The notes below the pieces were generated by a model. It saw nothing but the letters and a program-made list of their open reading frames with translations, was not told the origin of the DNA and did not search any database. The translations under genes and the position numbers were made by a program. A stretch of 64,000 nucleotides of DNA from Sphingomonas sp. C3-2 (GTDB lineage: Bacteria > Pseudomonadota > Alphaproteobacteria > Sphingomonadales > Sphingomonadaceae). Below, one piece after another: positions 37,166 to 47,150 of the stretch. Each line of letters starts with the position of its first letter. Position 1 is the first letter of the stretch. The stretch is from positions 2,054,001 to 2,118,000 of the forward strand of contig NZ_CP130322.1 of the NCBI RefSeq assembly GCF_033025475.1. The letters run 5' to 3'.

Positions 37166-38833
37166 ATGGCAACAACATATAAAGAACTGCCAAAACACCA
37201 CCGGGCCACCAGACGCGAAAAACAGGTCATAGCCGCGTCGTCTCTGGGGACGGTTTTCGAATGGTATGATTTCTATCTTTACGGGCTGCTCGCCACCTAT
37301 ATCTCGGCGCAGTTCTTTTCGGGGGTGAACGAGACGACCGCGTTCATCTTCGCGCTCGCAGCCTTTGCGGCGGGCTTTGCGGTCCGCCCGTTTGGCGCGC
37401 TGGTGTTCGGGCGGATCGGCGATCTGGTCGGCCGCAAGAACACCTTTCTCGTCACCATGGGGATCATGGGCCTGTCCACCTTCGCGGTCGGCCTCTTGCC
37501 CAGCTATGCCTCGATCGGCGTCGCCGCGCCGCTCATCCTCCTCTTCCTCCGCCTGGCGCAGGGGCTGGCCTTGGGCGGCGAATATGGCGGGGCTGCCACC
37601 TATGTCGCCGAGCACGCGCCCGAGGGAAAACGCGGGCTCTATACCAGCTGGATTCAGACGACCGCCACCTTCGGCCTGTTCGCGGCGCTGCTTGTCGTCA
37701 TCGGCTTTCGCTATGCGCTGGGTGAAGAGGCTTTTGCCGCCTGGGGCTGGCGCCTGCCGTTCCTGATCTCGATCATCTTGCTTGCGGTGTCGATGTGGAT
37801 CCGCATGCAGCTCAACGAAAGCCCCGTCTTCCAGAAGATGAAGGAAGAGGGCAAAACCTCGAAGGCGCCGCTGACCGAGGCCTTTGGCCAATGGGGCAAT
37901 CTGCGCTGGGTGATCGTCGCGCTGTTCGGCGCGGTCGCGGGGCAGGCGGTGGTCTGGTATGCGGGCCAGTTCTACGCGCTGTTCTTCCTTGAAAAGACGC
38001 TTCGGGTCGACGGTGCCACCGCCAACATCCTGATCGCGATCGCGCTGGCGCTCGCCACCCCGTTCTTCGTCGTGTTCGGCTGGCTGTCGGATCGCATCGG
38101 ACGCAAACCGATCATCCTTGGCGGCTGCGCGCTGGCCGCACTCACCTATTTCCCGCTCTTCGGCGCGCTCACCGATGCCGCCAACCCGGCGCTGGCCCGC
38201 GCCCAGGCCAATGCCCCCGTGGTGATTGCCGCGCATCAGGGCGAATGCTCGTTCCAGTTCGATCCGGTCGGCCGCAACCAGTTCGACACGTCGAGCTGCG
38301 ACATCGCCAAGGCCTATCTCGCCAAGGCGGGGGTCAATTATGACAATGCCGACCTGCCCGCAGGGCAGCCGGCGGTCGTCCGCATCGGCGCGGCGAACAT
38401 TGTCGCCCCCGATCCCGGCGGGCTTGCCGGTCCGGAACGCAAGGCCGCGATCGAAGGCTTTCAGGCCAGCCTGAAGGCGGGGCTTGCCGAGGCCGGCTAC
38501 CCGGCCAAGGCCGATAACGATCAGATCAACAAGCCGCTGGTCGTCGCGATCCTCTGGGCGCTCGCGATGCTGGTGACGATGGTCTACGGCCCGATCGCGG
38601 CGATGCTGGTCGAACTCTTCCCCAGCCGGATCCGCTACACCTCGATGTCGCTGCCCTATCATGTCGGCAATGGCTGGTTCGGCGGCTTCCTGCCCACCAC
38701 CGCCTTCGCGATGGTCGCTGCCACGGGCAACATCTATTACGGCCTCTGGTACCCCGTGGTGATTGCTGCCGCCACGGTCGTGATCGGGCTGTTCTTCCTG
38801 CCCGAAACCTTTCGCCGGAACATTGATCGATAA
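37166..38833 (+). CDS. MHS-family metabolite:H+ symporter with large periplasmic insertion
   Basis: A 555-residue major facilitator protein of the metabolite:H+ symporter group. AGGAGAGG precedes ATG 37166. The family start SLGTVFEWYDFYLYG, the loop motif GRIGDLVGRKNTF, LALGGEYGGAATYVAEHAP and the second-half GWLSDRIGRKPII are intact. Between the eighth-to-tenth helices, about residues 340-450 form a hydrophilic insertion with two cysteines (GECSFQFDPVG; SSCDIAKAYL), absent in typical 430-450-residue members. It follows the porin by 20 nt and would move a carboxylate across the inner membrane. Confidence 0.9.
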   Translation: MATTYKELPKHHRATRREKQVIAASSLGTVFEWYDFYLYGLLATYISAQFFSGVNETTAFIFALAAFAAGFAVRPFGALVFGRIGDLVGRKNTFLVTMGIMGLSTFAVGLLPSYASIGVAAPLILLFLRLAQGLALGGEYGGAATYVAEHAPEGKRGLYTSWIQTTATFGLFAALLVVIGFRYALGEEAFAAWGWRLPFLISIILLAVSMWIRMQLNESPVFQKMKEEGKTSKAPLTEAFGQWGNLRWVIVALFGAVAGQAVVWYAGQFYALFFLEKTLRVDGATANILIAIALALATPFFVVFGWLSDRIGRKPIILGGCALAALTYFPLFGALTDAANPALARAQANAPVVIAAHQGECSFQFDPVGRNQFDTSSCDIAKAYLAKAGVNYDNADLPAGQPAVVRIGAANIVAPDPGGLAGPERKAAIEGFQASLKAGLAEAGYPAKADNDQINKPLVVAILWALAMLVTMVYGPIAAMLVELFPSRIRYTSMSLPYHVGNGWFGGFLPTTAFAMVAATGNIYYGLWYPVVIAAATVVIGLFFLPETFRRNIDR

Positions 38834-38919
38834 CCCAGGAAACGGGCGGTGCGCCGGGTCTCGTCGATCCGGCGCGCCGCTCAAAACCCCTTTCAAAGCC
38901 ACTATGTGATCAGGATGAG

Positions 38920-40800
38920 ATGACGATGAGCGAAGCGTATGAAACGGCATGGCGTGGCAGCGTCGCCGACCCGGAAACCTTCTGGGCAAAGGCCGCTCAG
39001 GCGATCGACTGGTTCACGCCGCCCGCCCGCAGCTATGCCGAGGTGGGTGGCTGGTTTCCGGGCGCCACGCTCAACACCTGTCACAATTGTCTTGATCGCC
39101 ACATCCATGCCGGGCGCGGAGACACGCCCGCGCTGATCTATGACAGCCCGGTCACCGATACGGTCCGGCAGTTCAGCTATGCCGAGCTTCTGGAAGAGGT
39201 CGGCCGCGTCGCCGCGATGCTGACGCGGCTGGGCGTGGTCAAGGGCGACCGCGTCATCCTCTACATGCCGATGATCCCCGAAACGGTCTTTGCCATGCTC
39301 GCCTGCGCGCGGCTGGGCGCGATCCATTCGGTCGTGTTCGGCGGTTTCGCCGCGCTCGAACTCGCCAAGCGGATCGATGATGCCACCCCGCGCCTGCTGC
39401 TCACCGCTTCGTGCGGGATCGAGGGGCAGCGCACCATCGCCTATAAGCCGATGGTCGACGAGGCGCTCTCGCTCGCCCGCCATAAGGTCGATCATGTCGT
39501 GCTCCTCCAGCGCGAACGGCTCGAAGCCGATCTTTCGGCCCCGCACGATGTCGATTGGGCGACGCTGCGGGCTGAGACCGCGAACGATCCGGTCCCGGCG
39601 CCCGTGCCGCTGCTGTCCAGCGATCCGCTTTATGTGCTCTACACCTCGGGGACGACGGGGACGCCCAAGGGCGTGGTGCGCGAAAATGGCGGCCATGCGG
39701 TGGCGCTCGCCTGGTCGATGGCCAATATTTTCGGCATCGGCGCGGGCGATCCGTTCTGGGCGGCATCCGATGTGGGTTGGGTCGTTGGCCACAGCTATAT
39801 CGTCTATGCCCCGCTTCTGGTCGGCGCGACGACCGTGTTGTTCGAGGGCAAGCCCGTCGGCACCCCCGATGCCGGCACCTTCTGGCGGACGATCGAGCGC
39901 CACGGCGTGAAGACCTTTTTCACGGCGCCCACCGCGATCCGCGCAGTGCGCAAGGAAGATCCAGACGCCGGTTTCCTCAATGACATCGGCACCGGGGCCT
40001 TGAACGCGATTTTCCTCGCCGGCGAACGCGCCGATCCCGACACGATCGCCTGGCTTGAGGAGAAATCGGGCCTCCCCGTGATCGACCATTGGTGGCAGAC
40101 AGAACTGGGCTGGCCCGCAATTGCAAGCTGCCTGGCGATGGGGGACAGCCGCCGCCGTCGCGGCAGCGCGGGGTTCCCCGTGCCGGGTTATGAATTTGCG
40201 GTGCTCGATGAAGAGGGCAAGCCCGTTGAAACGGGCAAGAGCGGATCGGTCGTCATCAAGGCGCCGCTCCCCCCCGGTGCATTCCGCACATTGTGGAAAA
40301 ATCAGGCCGGTTTCGACAAGAATTTCACCGGATTTCCAGGCTATTATGAAACCGGCGATGCAGGCCATTTCGACGCCGACGGTTTCCTGCACATCATGGG
40401 GCGGACCGACGACATCATCAATGTTGCGGGTCACCGCCTGTCGACCGGCCAGATGGAACAGATCGTCGCCGAACAGCAGGGTGTTGCCGAATGCGCGGTG
40501 ATCGGCGCGGACGATCCGATCAAGGGCATGATCCCGGTCGCCTTTGTCGTGCCGCGCGCCGGGGCCGATGCCGATGAGGTGATGACCGCGCGGGTGATCG
40601 CGGCGGTGCGCGCCGAGCTTGGCGCGGTTGCCGCGCTCAAGACCAGCTATGTCGTCCCGCAACTGCCCAAGACCCGTTCGGGCAAGATCCTGCGCAACCT
40701 GCTGCGCAAGATCGTCAATGGCGAGGCGTTCGATACGCCCCCGACGATCGAGGATCCGAGCGTCCCGGCAAAGATCAGCGCCGCCGTCCACGCGCGCTGA
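38920..40800 (+). CDS. prpE: Propionyl-CoA synthetase
   Basis: A 626-residue AMP-forming acyl-CoA synthetase close to PrpE. The N-terminal VGGWFPGATLNTCHNCLDRH and ALIYDSPVTDT are typical of propionate ligases. The AMP-binding motif YTSGTTGTPKG lies near 240; the end carries the conserved PKTRSGKILRN, whose Lys (near 588) is the known site of acetylation control in this family. It activates propionate (and probably acetate less well) for entry into central metabolism. It lies 86 nt after the MHS gene in the same direction. No methylcitrate genes are present in the window. Confidence 0.93.
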   Translation: MTMSEAYETAWRGSVADPETFWAKAAQAIDWFTPPARSYAEVGGWFPGATLNTCHNCLDRHIHAGRGDTPALIYDSPVTDTVRQFSYAELLEEVGRVAAMLTRLGVVKGDRVILYMPMIPETVFAMLACARLGAIHSVVFGGFAALELAKRIDDATPRLLLTASCGIEGQRTIAYKPMVDEALSLARHKVDHVVLLQRERLEADLSAPHDVDWATLRAETANDPVPAPVPLLSSDPLYVLYTSGTTGTPKGVVRENGGHAVALAWSMANIFGIGAGDPFWAASDVGWVVGHSYIVYAPLLVGATTVLFEGKPVGTPDAGTFWRTIERHGVKTFFTAPTAIRAVRKEDPDAGFLNDIGTGALNAIFLAGERADPDTIAWLEEKSGLPVIDHWWQTELGWPAIASCLAMGDSRRRRGSAGFPVPGYEFAVLDEEGKPVETGKSGSVVIKAPLPPGAFRTLWKNQAGFDKNFTGFPGYYETGDAGHFDADGFLHIMGRTDDIINVAGHRLSTGQMEQIVAEQQGVAECAVIGADDPIKGMIPVAFVVPRAGADADEVMTARVIAAVRAELGAVAALKTSYVVPQLPKTRSGKILRNLLRKIVNGEAFDTPPTIEDPSVPAKISAAVHAR

Positions 40801-40813
40801 TCGTCCCGGCCCA

Positions 40814-40851
40814 GATGCCGTGCCGTCCGTTTTCGCGGGCGGCACGGCATC
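40814..40851. terminator. Convergent hairpin between prpE and sdaA
   Basis: GATGCCGTGCCG (40814-40825) pairs perfectly with CGGCACGGCATC (40840-40851). It lacks a T-run of note, so it may be a weak terminator or mRNA-stabilising hairpin for both convergent genes. Confidence 0.6.
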
Positions 40852-40857
40852 GGCGCC

Positions 40858-42237
<1,380 letters not shown>

Positions 42238-42318
42238 AAATCCCTTCCTGCTGACGCGGCCCTTTGGGCTCGGCCATGCTTATGGACCGAGAGCGCAGGC
42301 CAGGGCGAGGAGAAACTT

Positions 42319-43671
42319 TTAGATCGTACTATCTCGCTCCGCCCGGAGCTGGGCCCGGTCGTCCCGGTCGATCGCGGCGAGCGAGATTCCCCGGCTTTCG
42401 CGCAGGATCATCGCCGCGATCAGGCTCACCGCGCCCGCCGCGCTGATATAGACCGCGATCGGCATCCAGCCGTCATAGGCGCGCAGCAGCGTGGTCCCGA
42501 TCAGCGGCGCCCAAGAACCGGCGACGATGGCGGTCACCTGATAGCCGAGCGACACGCCCGAATAACGCATCCGGGTGGGAAACATTTCCGCCATGATCGC
42601 CGGCTGCGCGGCATACATCAGCGCATGGACCGCCATGCCGATCAATATGGCGAGGAGGATGACCGCGTCGTTCCCCGTGCCGAACATCGGAAAGGCCAGA
42701 AACGGCCAGGCGATGGTGAGCGCCGCGCCGAGCAGATAGACGGGTTTGCGCCCGAACCGGTCGGCCATCCGCCCGATCGGCGGAATGATCAGCGCGTGGA
42801 GGAAATGCGCGACGAACAACATGCCGAGGATTGCGGTCGTGTTGATCCCGATATGCGCGAGATAGGTGATCGAGAAGGTGACCACCATGTAATAGAGGAT
42901 GTTCTCGCCGAACCGCAGCCCCATCGCGGTAAACACCCCGCGCGGATAGCGGCGGAACACCTCGCTCAGGCCATAGCCCGATGCCGCCTGCGCCTCGGCC
43001 TCCGCGCGCGCCGCCTGAAAGATCGGGGAATCGGTCACCTGCGTGCGGATGTAATAGCCGATGCCGACGATCACGACCGACAGCCAGAAGCCGATCCGCC
43101 AGCCCCATTCCAGAAAGGCTTCGGACGACAGGGTAGCAGAGAGGATAAGGAGGACGACGGTCGCGAGCAAATTGCCGATCGGCACGCCCGCCTGTGGAAA
43201 GCTTCCCCAGAAGGCGCGGCTGCGATTGGGGGCATGTTCGGCGACGAGGAGGACCGCGCCGCCCCATTCGCCGCCCAGCGCAAACCCTTGGACAAAGCGC
43301 AGGAGAACGAGCAGCGCGGGCGCCCAATAACCGATGCTGTCGAAGGTTGGCAGGCACCCCATCAGGAAGGTGGATATGCCGATCAGCACAAGGCTGAACT
43401 GGAGCAGCGCCTTGCGCCCCATCCGGTCGCCGACATGGCCGAAGACGATCCCGCCCAGCGGCCGCGCGATGAACCCCACCGCATAGGTGGCAAAGGCGGC
43501 GATGATCCCGTCCAGCTCATTGCCGGTGGCGGGGAAGAACAGCTTGCCGAATACCAGCGTCGCCGCGGTGCCATAGAGGAAGAATTCATACCATTCGACG
43601 ACGGTCCCCGCCATCGATGCGCCCACGACCTTGCGCAGATAGGGCAGGTCGGCCTTTTCCTCGTGCTGCAT
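42319..43671 (-). CDS. MHS-family MFS transporter (second copy, standard length)
   Basis: A 450-residue transporter with 12 helices. It shows VVEWYEFFLYGTAATLVF at the first helix, GHVGDRMGRKALL in the first loop, FALGGEWGGAVLLVAEHAP and GRMADRFGRKPVYLLG. It lacks the large insertion seen in the 37166 gene. Its end is 81 bp from sdaA on the same strand, so it may supply serine or another amino or carboxylic acid; this is inference. Confidence 0.92.
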   Translation of the reverse strand: MQHEEKADLPYLRKVVGASMAGTVVEWYEFFLYGTAATLVFGKLFFPATGNELDGIIAAFATYAVGFIARPLGGIVFGHVGDRMGRKALLQFSLVLIGISTFLMGCLPTFDSIGYWAPALLVLLRFVQGFALGGEWGGAVLLVAEHAPNRSRAFWGSFPQAGVPIGNLLATVVLLILSATLSSEAFLEWGWRIGFWLSVVIVGIGYYIRTQVTDSPIFQAARAEAEAQAASGYGLSEVFRRYPRGVFTAMGLRFGENILYYMVVTFSITYLAHIGINTTAILGMLFVAHFLHALIIPPIGRMADRFGRKPVYLLGAALTIAWPFLAFPMFGTGNDAVILLAILIGMAVHALMYAAQPAIMAEMFPTRMRYSGVSLGYQVTAIVAGSWAPLIGTTLLRAYDGWMPIAVYISAAGAVSLIAAMILRESRGISLAAIDRDDRAQLRAERDSTI

Positions 43672-43746
43672 CCAATGCTCTCCCCGCCGCTGTTGTAGCA
43701 GCAGCGGGCGCGCCGTCTAATGCTTTGCAGGCTTGGGTTCAGGGCG

Positions 43747-44214
43747 TCAGGCGACGCCTTCCTCGCACAGCGCCTTCAACTGGTCGGCGCAGATGCCCCA
43801 GCCTTCCTCGAACCCCATTTCCTTATGCTTCTGCATGTCGCCCTCGGTCCAGTGCCGGGCAGAGGCGGTGTAGCGCGTGCCCGCGCCGTCCGGGGCGATC
43901 TCGAAAATGCCTACCATGAACGGGCCTTGCGGGCGAAAGGCGCTGTCGAGCGCGTCGGTGACGACGATCCGCCGCCCCGGCTCATAGGCCAGATAAATGC
44001 CTTCATTATGGATTTGTTCGCCATTGGGGCCGTGCATGATCATCGCCTCGCGCCCGCCCGCGCGCCGATCCTGTTCGACGATCTCGACCCGCCAGGGCTT
44101 GGGGCAGAACCAGTCGGGCATGCGCTCGGTCATCACCTGCCACACCGCCTCGGGCGGCGCGGCGATGTGGCGGGAGACGCTGAGCTCCCAGTCCTTTTTC
44201 ATATCGTCGGTCAT
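43747..44214 (-). CDS. SRPBCC (AHSA1-like) protein
   Basis: A 155-residue START/AHSA1-type protein. ATG 44212-44214 (MTDDMKKDWELSVSRHI) is chosen because GAGGAG lies just upstream; the longer frame is not coding. Visible family text: HIAAPPEAVWQVMTERM, PWRVEIVEQDRRAGG, GIFEIAPDGAGTRYTASARH, and HKEMGFEEGWGICADQL at the end. Such proteins bind hydrophobic small ligands. It is the distal gene of the detoxification cluster regulated, by inference, by the divergent HxlR-type protein. Confidence 0.88.
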   Translation of the reverse strand: MTDDMKKDWELSVSRHIAAPPEAVWQVMTERMPDWFCPKPWRVEIVEQDRRAGGREAMIMHGPNGEQIHNEGIYLAYEPGRRIVVTDALDSAFRPQGPFMVGIFEIAPDGAGTRYTASARHWTEGDMQKHKEMGFEEGWGICADQLKALCEEGVA

Positions 44215-44237
44215 CAAAAGCTCCTCGGGCGGTTTGT

Positions 44238-44891
44238 TTAGTCGCGGTCGGGCGCGCCGGGCGGGAAATAGGATCGGTAAGGCCGGGCCTCGTCGACGCA
44301 TTTGGCGACCGAGGGCCGCGCGAGCAGGCGCGCCCGGTAATCGCGCAGCCGGCCAAGCCCGGTATCGATCGGGCGCGCCCAATCGGCATAGAAAAGTGCG
44401 GGCGCTGCGGCGCAATCGGCCAGGCTGAAATCGCCGTCACACGCCCATTCGCCGGTCAGGCGTTCGTCCAGCCAGGCATAGATGGTGTCGAGCGCGGCGT
44501 GCGCCTTGTCGATCCTCGCCCGGTCGGGCTGAGTGGCATCGGCGATATAGGCGCCGACCACCGATTGCATCGGCCCCATCACATGATTGTCGAAGATCCG
44601 GTCCATGAACCGCACCGCCAGCGCCGCGTCCCGATCAGTGGGGATCAGCGGGCGCGCGCCGGGGTGGTGGATGTCGAGATATTCGATGATGATCGAGGAT
44701 TCGATCACCGGCGCACCGTTATCCACGAGCACGGGGAATTTGCCGATCGGCCAGTGGCGCTTCAGCGCCGCGCCGTTTTCCGGTTCCTCGGCGATGAGCG
44801 GCCGGGGCGTGTAGGGAAGTGCCTTTTCCAGCAGCGCGATCTGCGCCTTCCAGGAATAGGAGGAAAAGGGGTGGCCATAGAGCTCAAGCAT
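44238..44891 (-). CDS. Glutathione S-transferase
   Basis: A 217-residue GST. The thioredoxin-like N-domain starts LELYGHPFSSYSWKAQIAL, with Ser residues at the usual glutathione-activating place, and contains GKFPVLVDNGAPVIESSII, the cis-Pro and ES glutathione-binding pair. The all-helical C-domain follows, with DFSLADCAAAPALFYADW. It overlaps the next gene upstream (44884-44891) by 8 nt, so the two are co-translated. Confidence 0.93.
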   Translation of the reverse strand: MLELYGHPFSSYSWKAQIALLEKALPYTPRPLIAEEPENGAALKRHWPIGKFPVLVDNGAPVIESSIIIEYLDIHHPGARPLIPTDRDAALAVRFMDRIFDNHVMGPMQSVVGAYIADATQPDRARIDKAHAALDTIYAWLDERLTGEWACDGDFSLADCAAAPALFYADWARPIDTGLGRLRDYRARLLARPSVAKCVDEARPYRSYFPPGAPDRD

Positions 44892-45375
44892 CGGCGGCTT
44901 CCCCGCGTGCGGCCGCCTCGATGGTCGCGATGTCGATCTTGCGCATCGAAAACATCGCCTGCCCAGCGCGTTGCGCCGCCGCCTTGTCGGCGCCGAGGAA
45001 CAGCGCCGTCAATTGGCGCGGCGTGATCTGCCAGCTCATGCCCCAGCGATCCTTCAGCCAGCCGCACTGGCTTTCGCTGCCGCCATCGGCGATCAGCGCC
45101 TCCCATAACCGGTCGGTTTCGGCCTGATCCTCGGTTTCGATCTGGAAGCTCACCGCTTCGGTAAAGGCGAAGGCCGGGCCACCATTCAGTGCGATGAACT
45201 TCATGCCGGCCAGGGTGAATTCCACGGTCAGCACCGATCCTTCGGGGCCCGACGGCGTATCCACGGGGGATCGCACCACCCGGTCGACCGTGCTCCCCGG
45301 CAAAAGCGAGACATAGAAGCGGGCGGCCTCCTCGGCCGCGCCGTCATACCAGAGACAGGGTGTGATCTTGCTCAT
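44884..45375 (-). CDS. VOC-family protein (PhnB/3-demethylubiquinone-methyltransferase-like fold)
   Basis: A 163-residue single-chain VOC protein starting at ATG 45373-45375 (MSKITPCLWYDGAAEEAARFY). Family text: PGSTVDRVVR, FIALNGGPAFAFTEAVSF, CGWLKDRWGMSWQITP, and the end motif AMFSMRKIDIATIEAA. Databases often label these 3-demethylubiquinone-9 3-methyltransferase, but the fold has no methyltransferase motif, so that name is misleading. It overlaps the GST gene by 8 nt. Confidence 0.9.
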   Translation of the reverse strand: MSKITPCLWYDGAAEEAARFYVSLLPGSTVDRVVRSPVDTPSGPEGSVLTVEFTLAGMKFIALNGGPAFAFTEAVSFQIETEDQAETDRLWEALIADGGSESQCGWLKDRWGMSWQITPRQLTALFLGADKAAAQRAGQAMFSMRKIDIATIEAAARGEAADA

Positions 45376-45418
45376 CGCATGCTCCATTGCAGCGGGAATG
45401 GGGAAGGGGGACGGCGCG

Positions 45419-46567
45419 TCAGCGCCGCCCGCCGACAAGGCCAAAGGCCGCCCCTTGCGGATCGATGCAGTTCATCGCGAAATCGCCGCCGGGGATTTCG
45501 TCGGGGCCGTTCACCACCTTGCCGCCGCCCGCCTCGACCGCCGATTTCGCGGTGTCGACATTCTCCACGCGGAAATATTGGGTCCAGCGCGGGGGGCCCA
45601 TTTCGGCGCTGCCGGGCATGATCGCGCCCAGCATGCCGCCGTGGCGGATGAACTGATACTTGCCCATCGGGCCCATATCCATCTCGCCGTCCTGCTGCCA
45701 TCCGAACATCTCGCCGTAAAAGGCCCAGGCCCCCGGCTGGTCCGATGTTTGCAACTCGTTCCACGCGCAGTGGCCGGGGCGTGGGCAATCATCGGCAAAG
45801 GCAAGGCTCTTGCCGCTGCCCTGCGGCTTCATCACGTAAAAGGGCGCGCCCTGCGGATCGGCCACCATCGCGATCCGGCCGACCATGGGAATGTCCATCG
45901 CGGGCATCTGCACGCTGCCGCCGCGTTGCTGGAGGTCCGCCACCGTCGCGTCGACATCGTCGACCGCGATATAGCCGAGCCAGATGGGCGCCGCGCCTTG
46001 CGCGGCCATATCGCGCGTGATCGGCATCATCCCGCCGACGCTGTTCTCGCCCGCATTGACGATCCGGTAATCCATCTGCGGCTGGCCGGAATCGGCATAG
46101 CTCCAGCCGAGCACCGCAGTGTAGAAGGACTGCGCGGCATCGGCGTCGCTCGTCAGCAGCTCGTACCAGATATAGTCGCCAGGCTTGTTGGTATTCGGCT
46201 TTTCCAGCGTCACCACGGGTTCGAAGCCACCATAGATCATCCGCATCCCGTCAAAGGGCATCGGGTTTTTCTCGGGGCTCATCCGCTCATCGGTTTTCAT
46301 CATCTCGTCCATGCGCGCCATCGCGGCATCGCGAACCGCCTTGTCCGGCCATTCGATCCAGGAAAAAACGACCGTTTCGTCGTCCTTGGCCTGCACCGCG
46401 CGGCGAAAATCGGTCTGCTTGCCGTTCGGCACATCGTCGCCCCAGCATTCCAGGACGCGTGTTGCGCCCAGTTCCATGAAAACGCTGTCGCCCATATTGG
46501 CGTGATCGATGAATTTCTGCTTGTTCGCGGTCGGCACCGCGATCACGAAACCGTCAATATAGCTCAT
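45419..46567 (-). CDS. DUF1428-VOC-VOC fusion protein
   Basis: A 382-residue three-domain protein. Residues 1-118 match DUF1428 (MSYIDGFVIAVPTANKQKF, VLECWGDDVPNGK, DERMSPEKNPMPFDGMRMIY), normally a free-standing protein of about 118 residues. Two VOC domains follow, about 128-245 (IWYELLTSDADAAQSFYTAV) and 262-380 (CAWNELQTSDQPGAWAFYGE), the paired glyoxalase-like arrangement seen in antibiotic-resistance-type proteins. The fusion is complete and in frame, with no stop or frameshift at the junction. Substrate unknown; context suggests detoxification of an electrophile or small reactive compound. Confidence 0.9.
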   Translation of the reverse strand: MSYIDGFVIAVPTANKQKFIDHANMGDSVFMELGATRVLECWGDDVPNGKQTDFRRAVQAKDDETVVFSWIEWPDKAVRDAAMARMDEMMKTDERMSPEKNPMPFDGMRMIYGGFEPVVTLEKPNTNKPGDYIWYELLTSDADAAQSFYTAVLGWSYADSGQPQMDYRIVNAGENSVGGMMPITRDMAAQGAAPIWLGYIAVDDVDATVADLQQRGGSVQMPAMDIPMVGRIAMVADPQGAPFYVMKPQGSGKSLAFADDCPRPGHCAWNELQTSDQPGAWAFYGEMFGWQQDGEMDMGPMGKYQFIRHGGMLGAIMPGSAEMGPPRWTQYFRVENVDTAKSAVEAGGGKVVNGPDEIPGGDFAMNCIDPQGAAFGLVGGRR

Positions 46568-46617
46568 GTCTCTCTCCCGTTTCGCGGGTTGTCCGGTGCG
46601 CTATGCGTCCGGCATCG

Positions 46618-47067
46618 TTACGCGGCGGCTTCGGTCGCTGGTTCGCCGGCCATTGCGGCCTCCATGTCCATCCAGACCATTTCCCAGATATGGCCGTCGG
46701 GATCGGCAAAGGACCGGCTGTACATGAAGCCGTGATCCTGCACCGGATTGGGGTCGGCGGTGCCGCCGCTTTGCGTCGCCTGCGCGATCACCGCGTCAAC
46801 ACCCGCGCGGTTTTCGACGCTCAGCGCCAGCAGAGCCTGCGCGCTCTTGTGCGCGTCGATGATCGTGCGCTCGGTGAAGCTGGAAAAGCGCGCGTGCGTC
46901 AGCAGCATCGCGTGGATCGTGTCCGAAAAGCGGAGCATCGCGGCGCTGTCGTCGCAAAAGCGCGGATCGCGCGCCGCGCCGATGCTTTCGTAAAAGGCGA
47001 TCGACCGGTCGAGATCGGTCACCGGCAGGTTGACGAAGATCATCTTGGGCATTGGCGTCTGGGCCAT
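46618..47067 (-). CDS. VOC-family (glyoxalase-like) protein
   Basis: A 149-residue VOC protein: PKMIFVNLPVTDLDRSIAFY, then FCDDSAAMLRFSDTIHAML, and the end segment YSRSFADPDGHIWEMVWMD. It is the first gene of the minus-strand cluster and lies 83 bp from the divergent HxlR-type regulator start. Its last residues are Ala/Glu-rich and probably disordered. Confidence 0.9.
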   Translation of the reverse strand: MAQTPMPKMIFVNLPVTDLDRSIAFYESIGAARDPRFCDDSAAMLRFSDTIHAMLLTHARFSSFTERTIIDAHKSAQALLALSVENRAGVDAVIAQATQSGGTADPNPVQDHGFMYSRSFADPDGHIWEMVWMDMEAAMAGEPATEAAA

Positions 47068-47114
47068 GGTCTATGCTCCCTCTCCTAAGGGCGTCGGCTT
47101 GGGCCGACTCGCTG

Positions 47115-47144
47115 TTGACAAACATGCCGCGAAAATTAAATAAA
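47115..47144 (+). promoter_or_regulatory. Candidate promoter of the HxlR-type gene
   Basis: Consensus -35 TTGACA at 47115-47120 is followed after 18 bp by AATAAA (47139-47144; four of six matches). The predicted start point would fall within a few bases of ATG 47151, which would give a leaderless or nearly leaderless mRNA, consistent with the absence of a ribosome site. Confidence 0.45.
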
Positions 47145-47150
47145 GCAACT

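Noticed and set aside
37001-38989. A 662-codon antisense frame over the porin end and MHS gene
   Set aside because: It crosses gene boundaries of two well-supported plus-strand genes and has composition of a shadow frame.
44884-45375. 3-demethylubiquinone-9 3-methyltransferase (UbiG-like) annotation
   Set aside because: There is no SAM-binding motif; the sequence is a VOC fold, and the common database label is inherited error.
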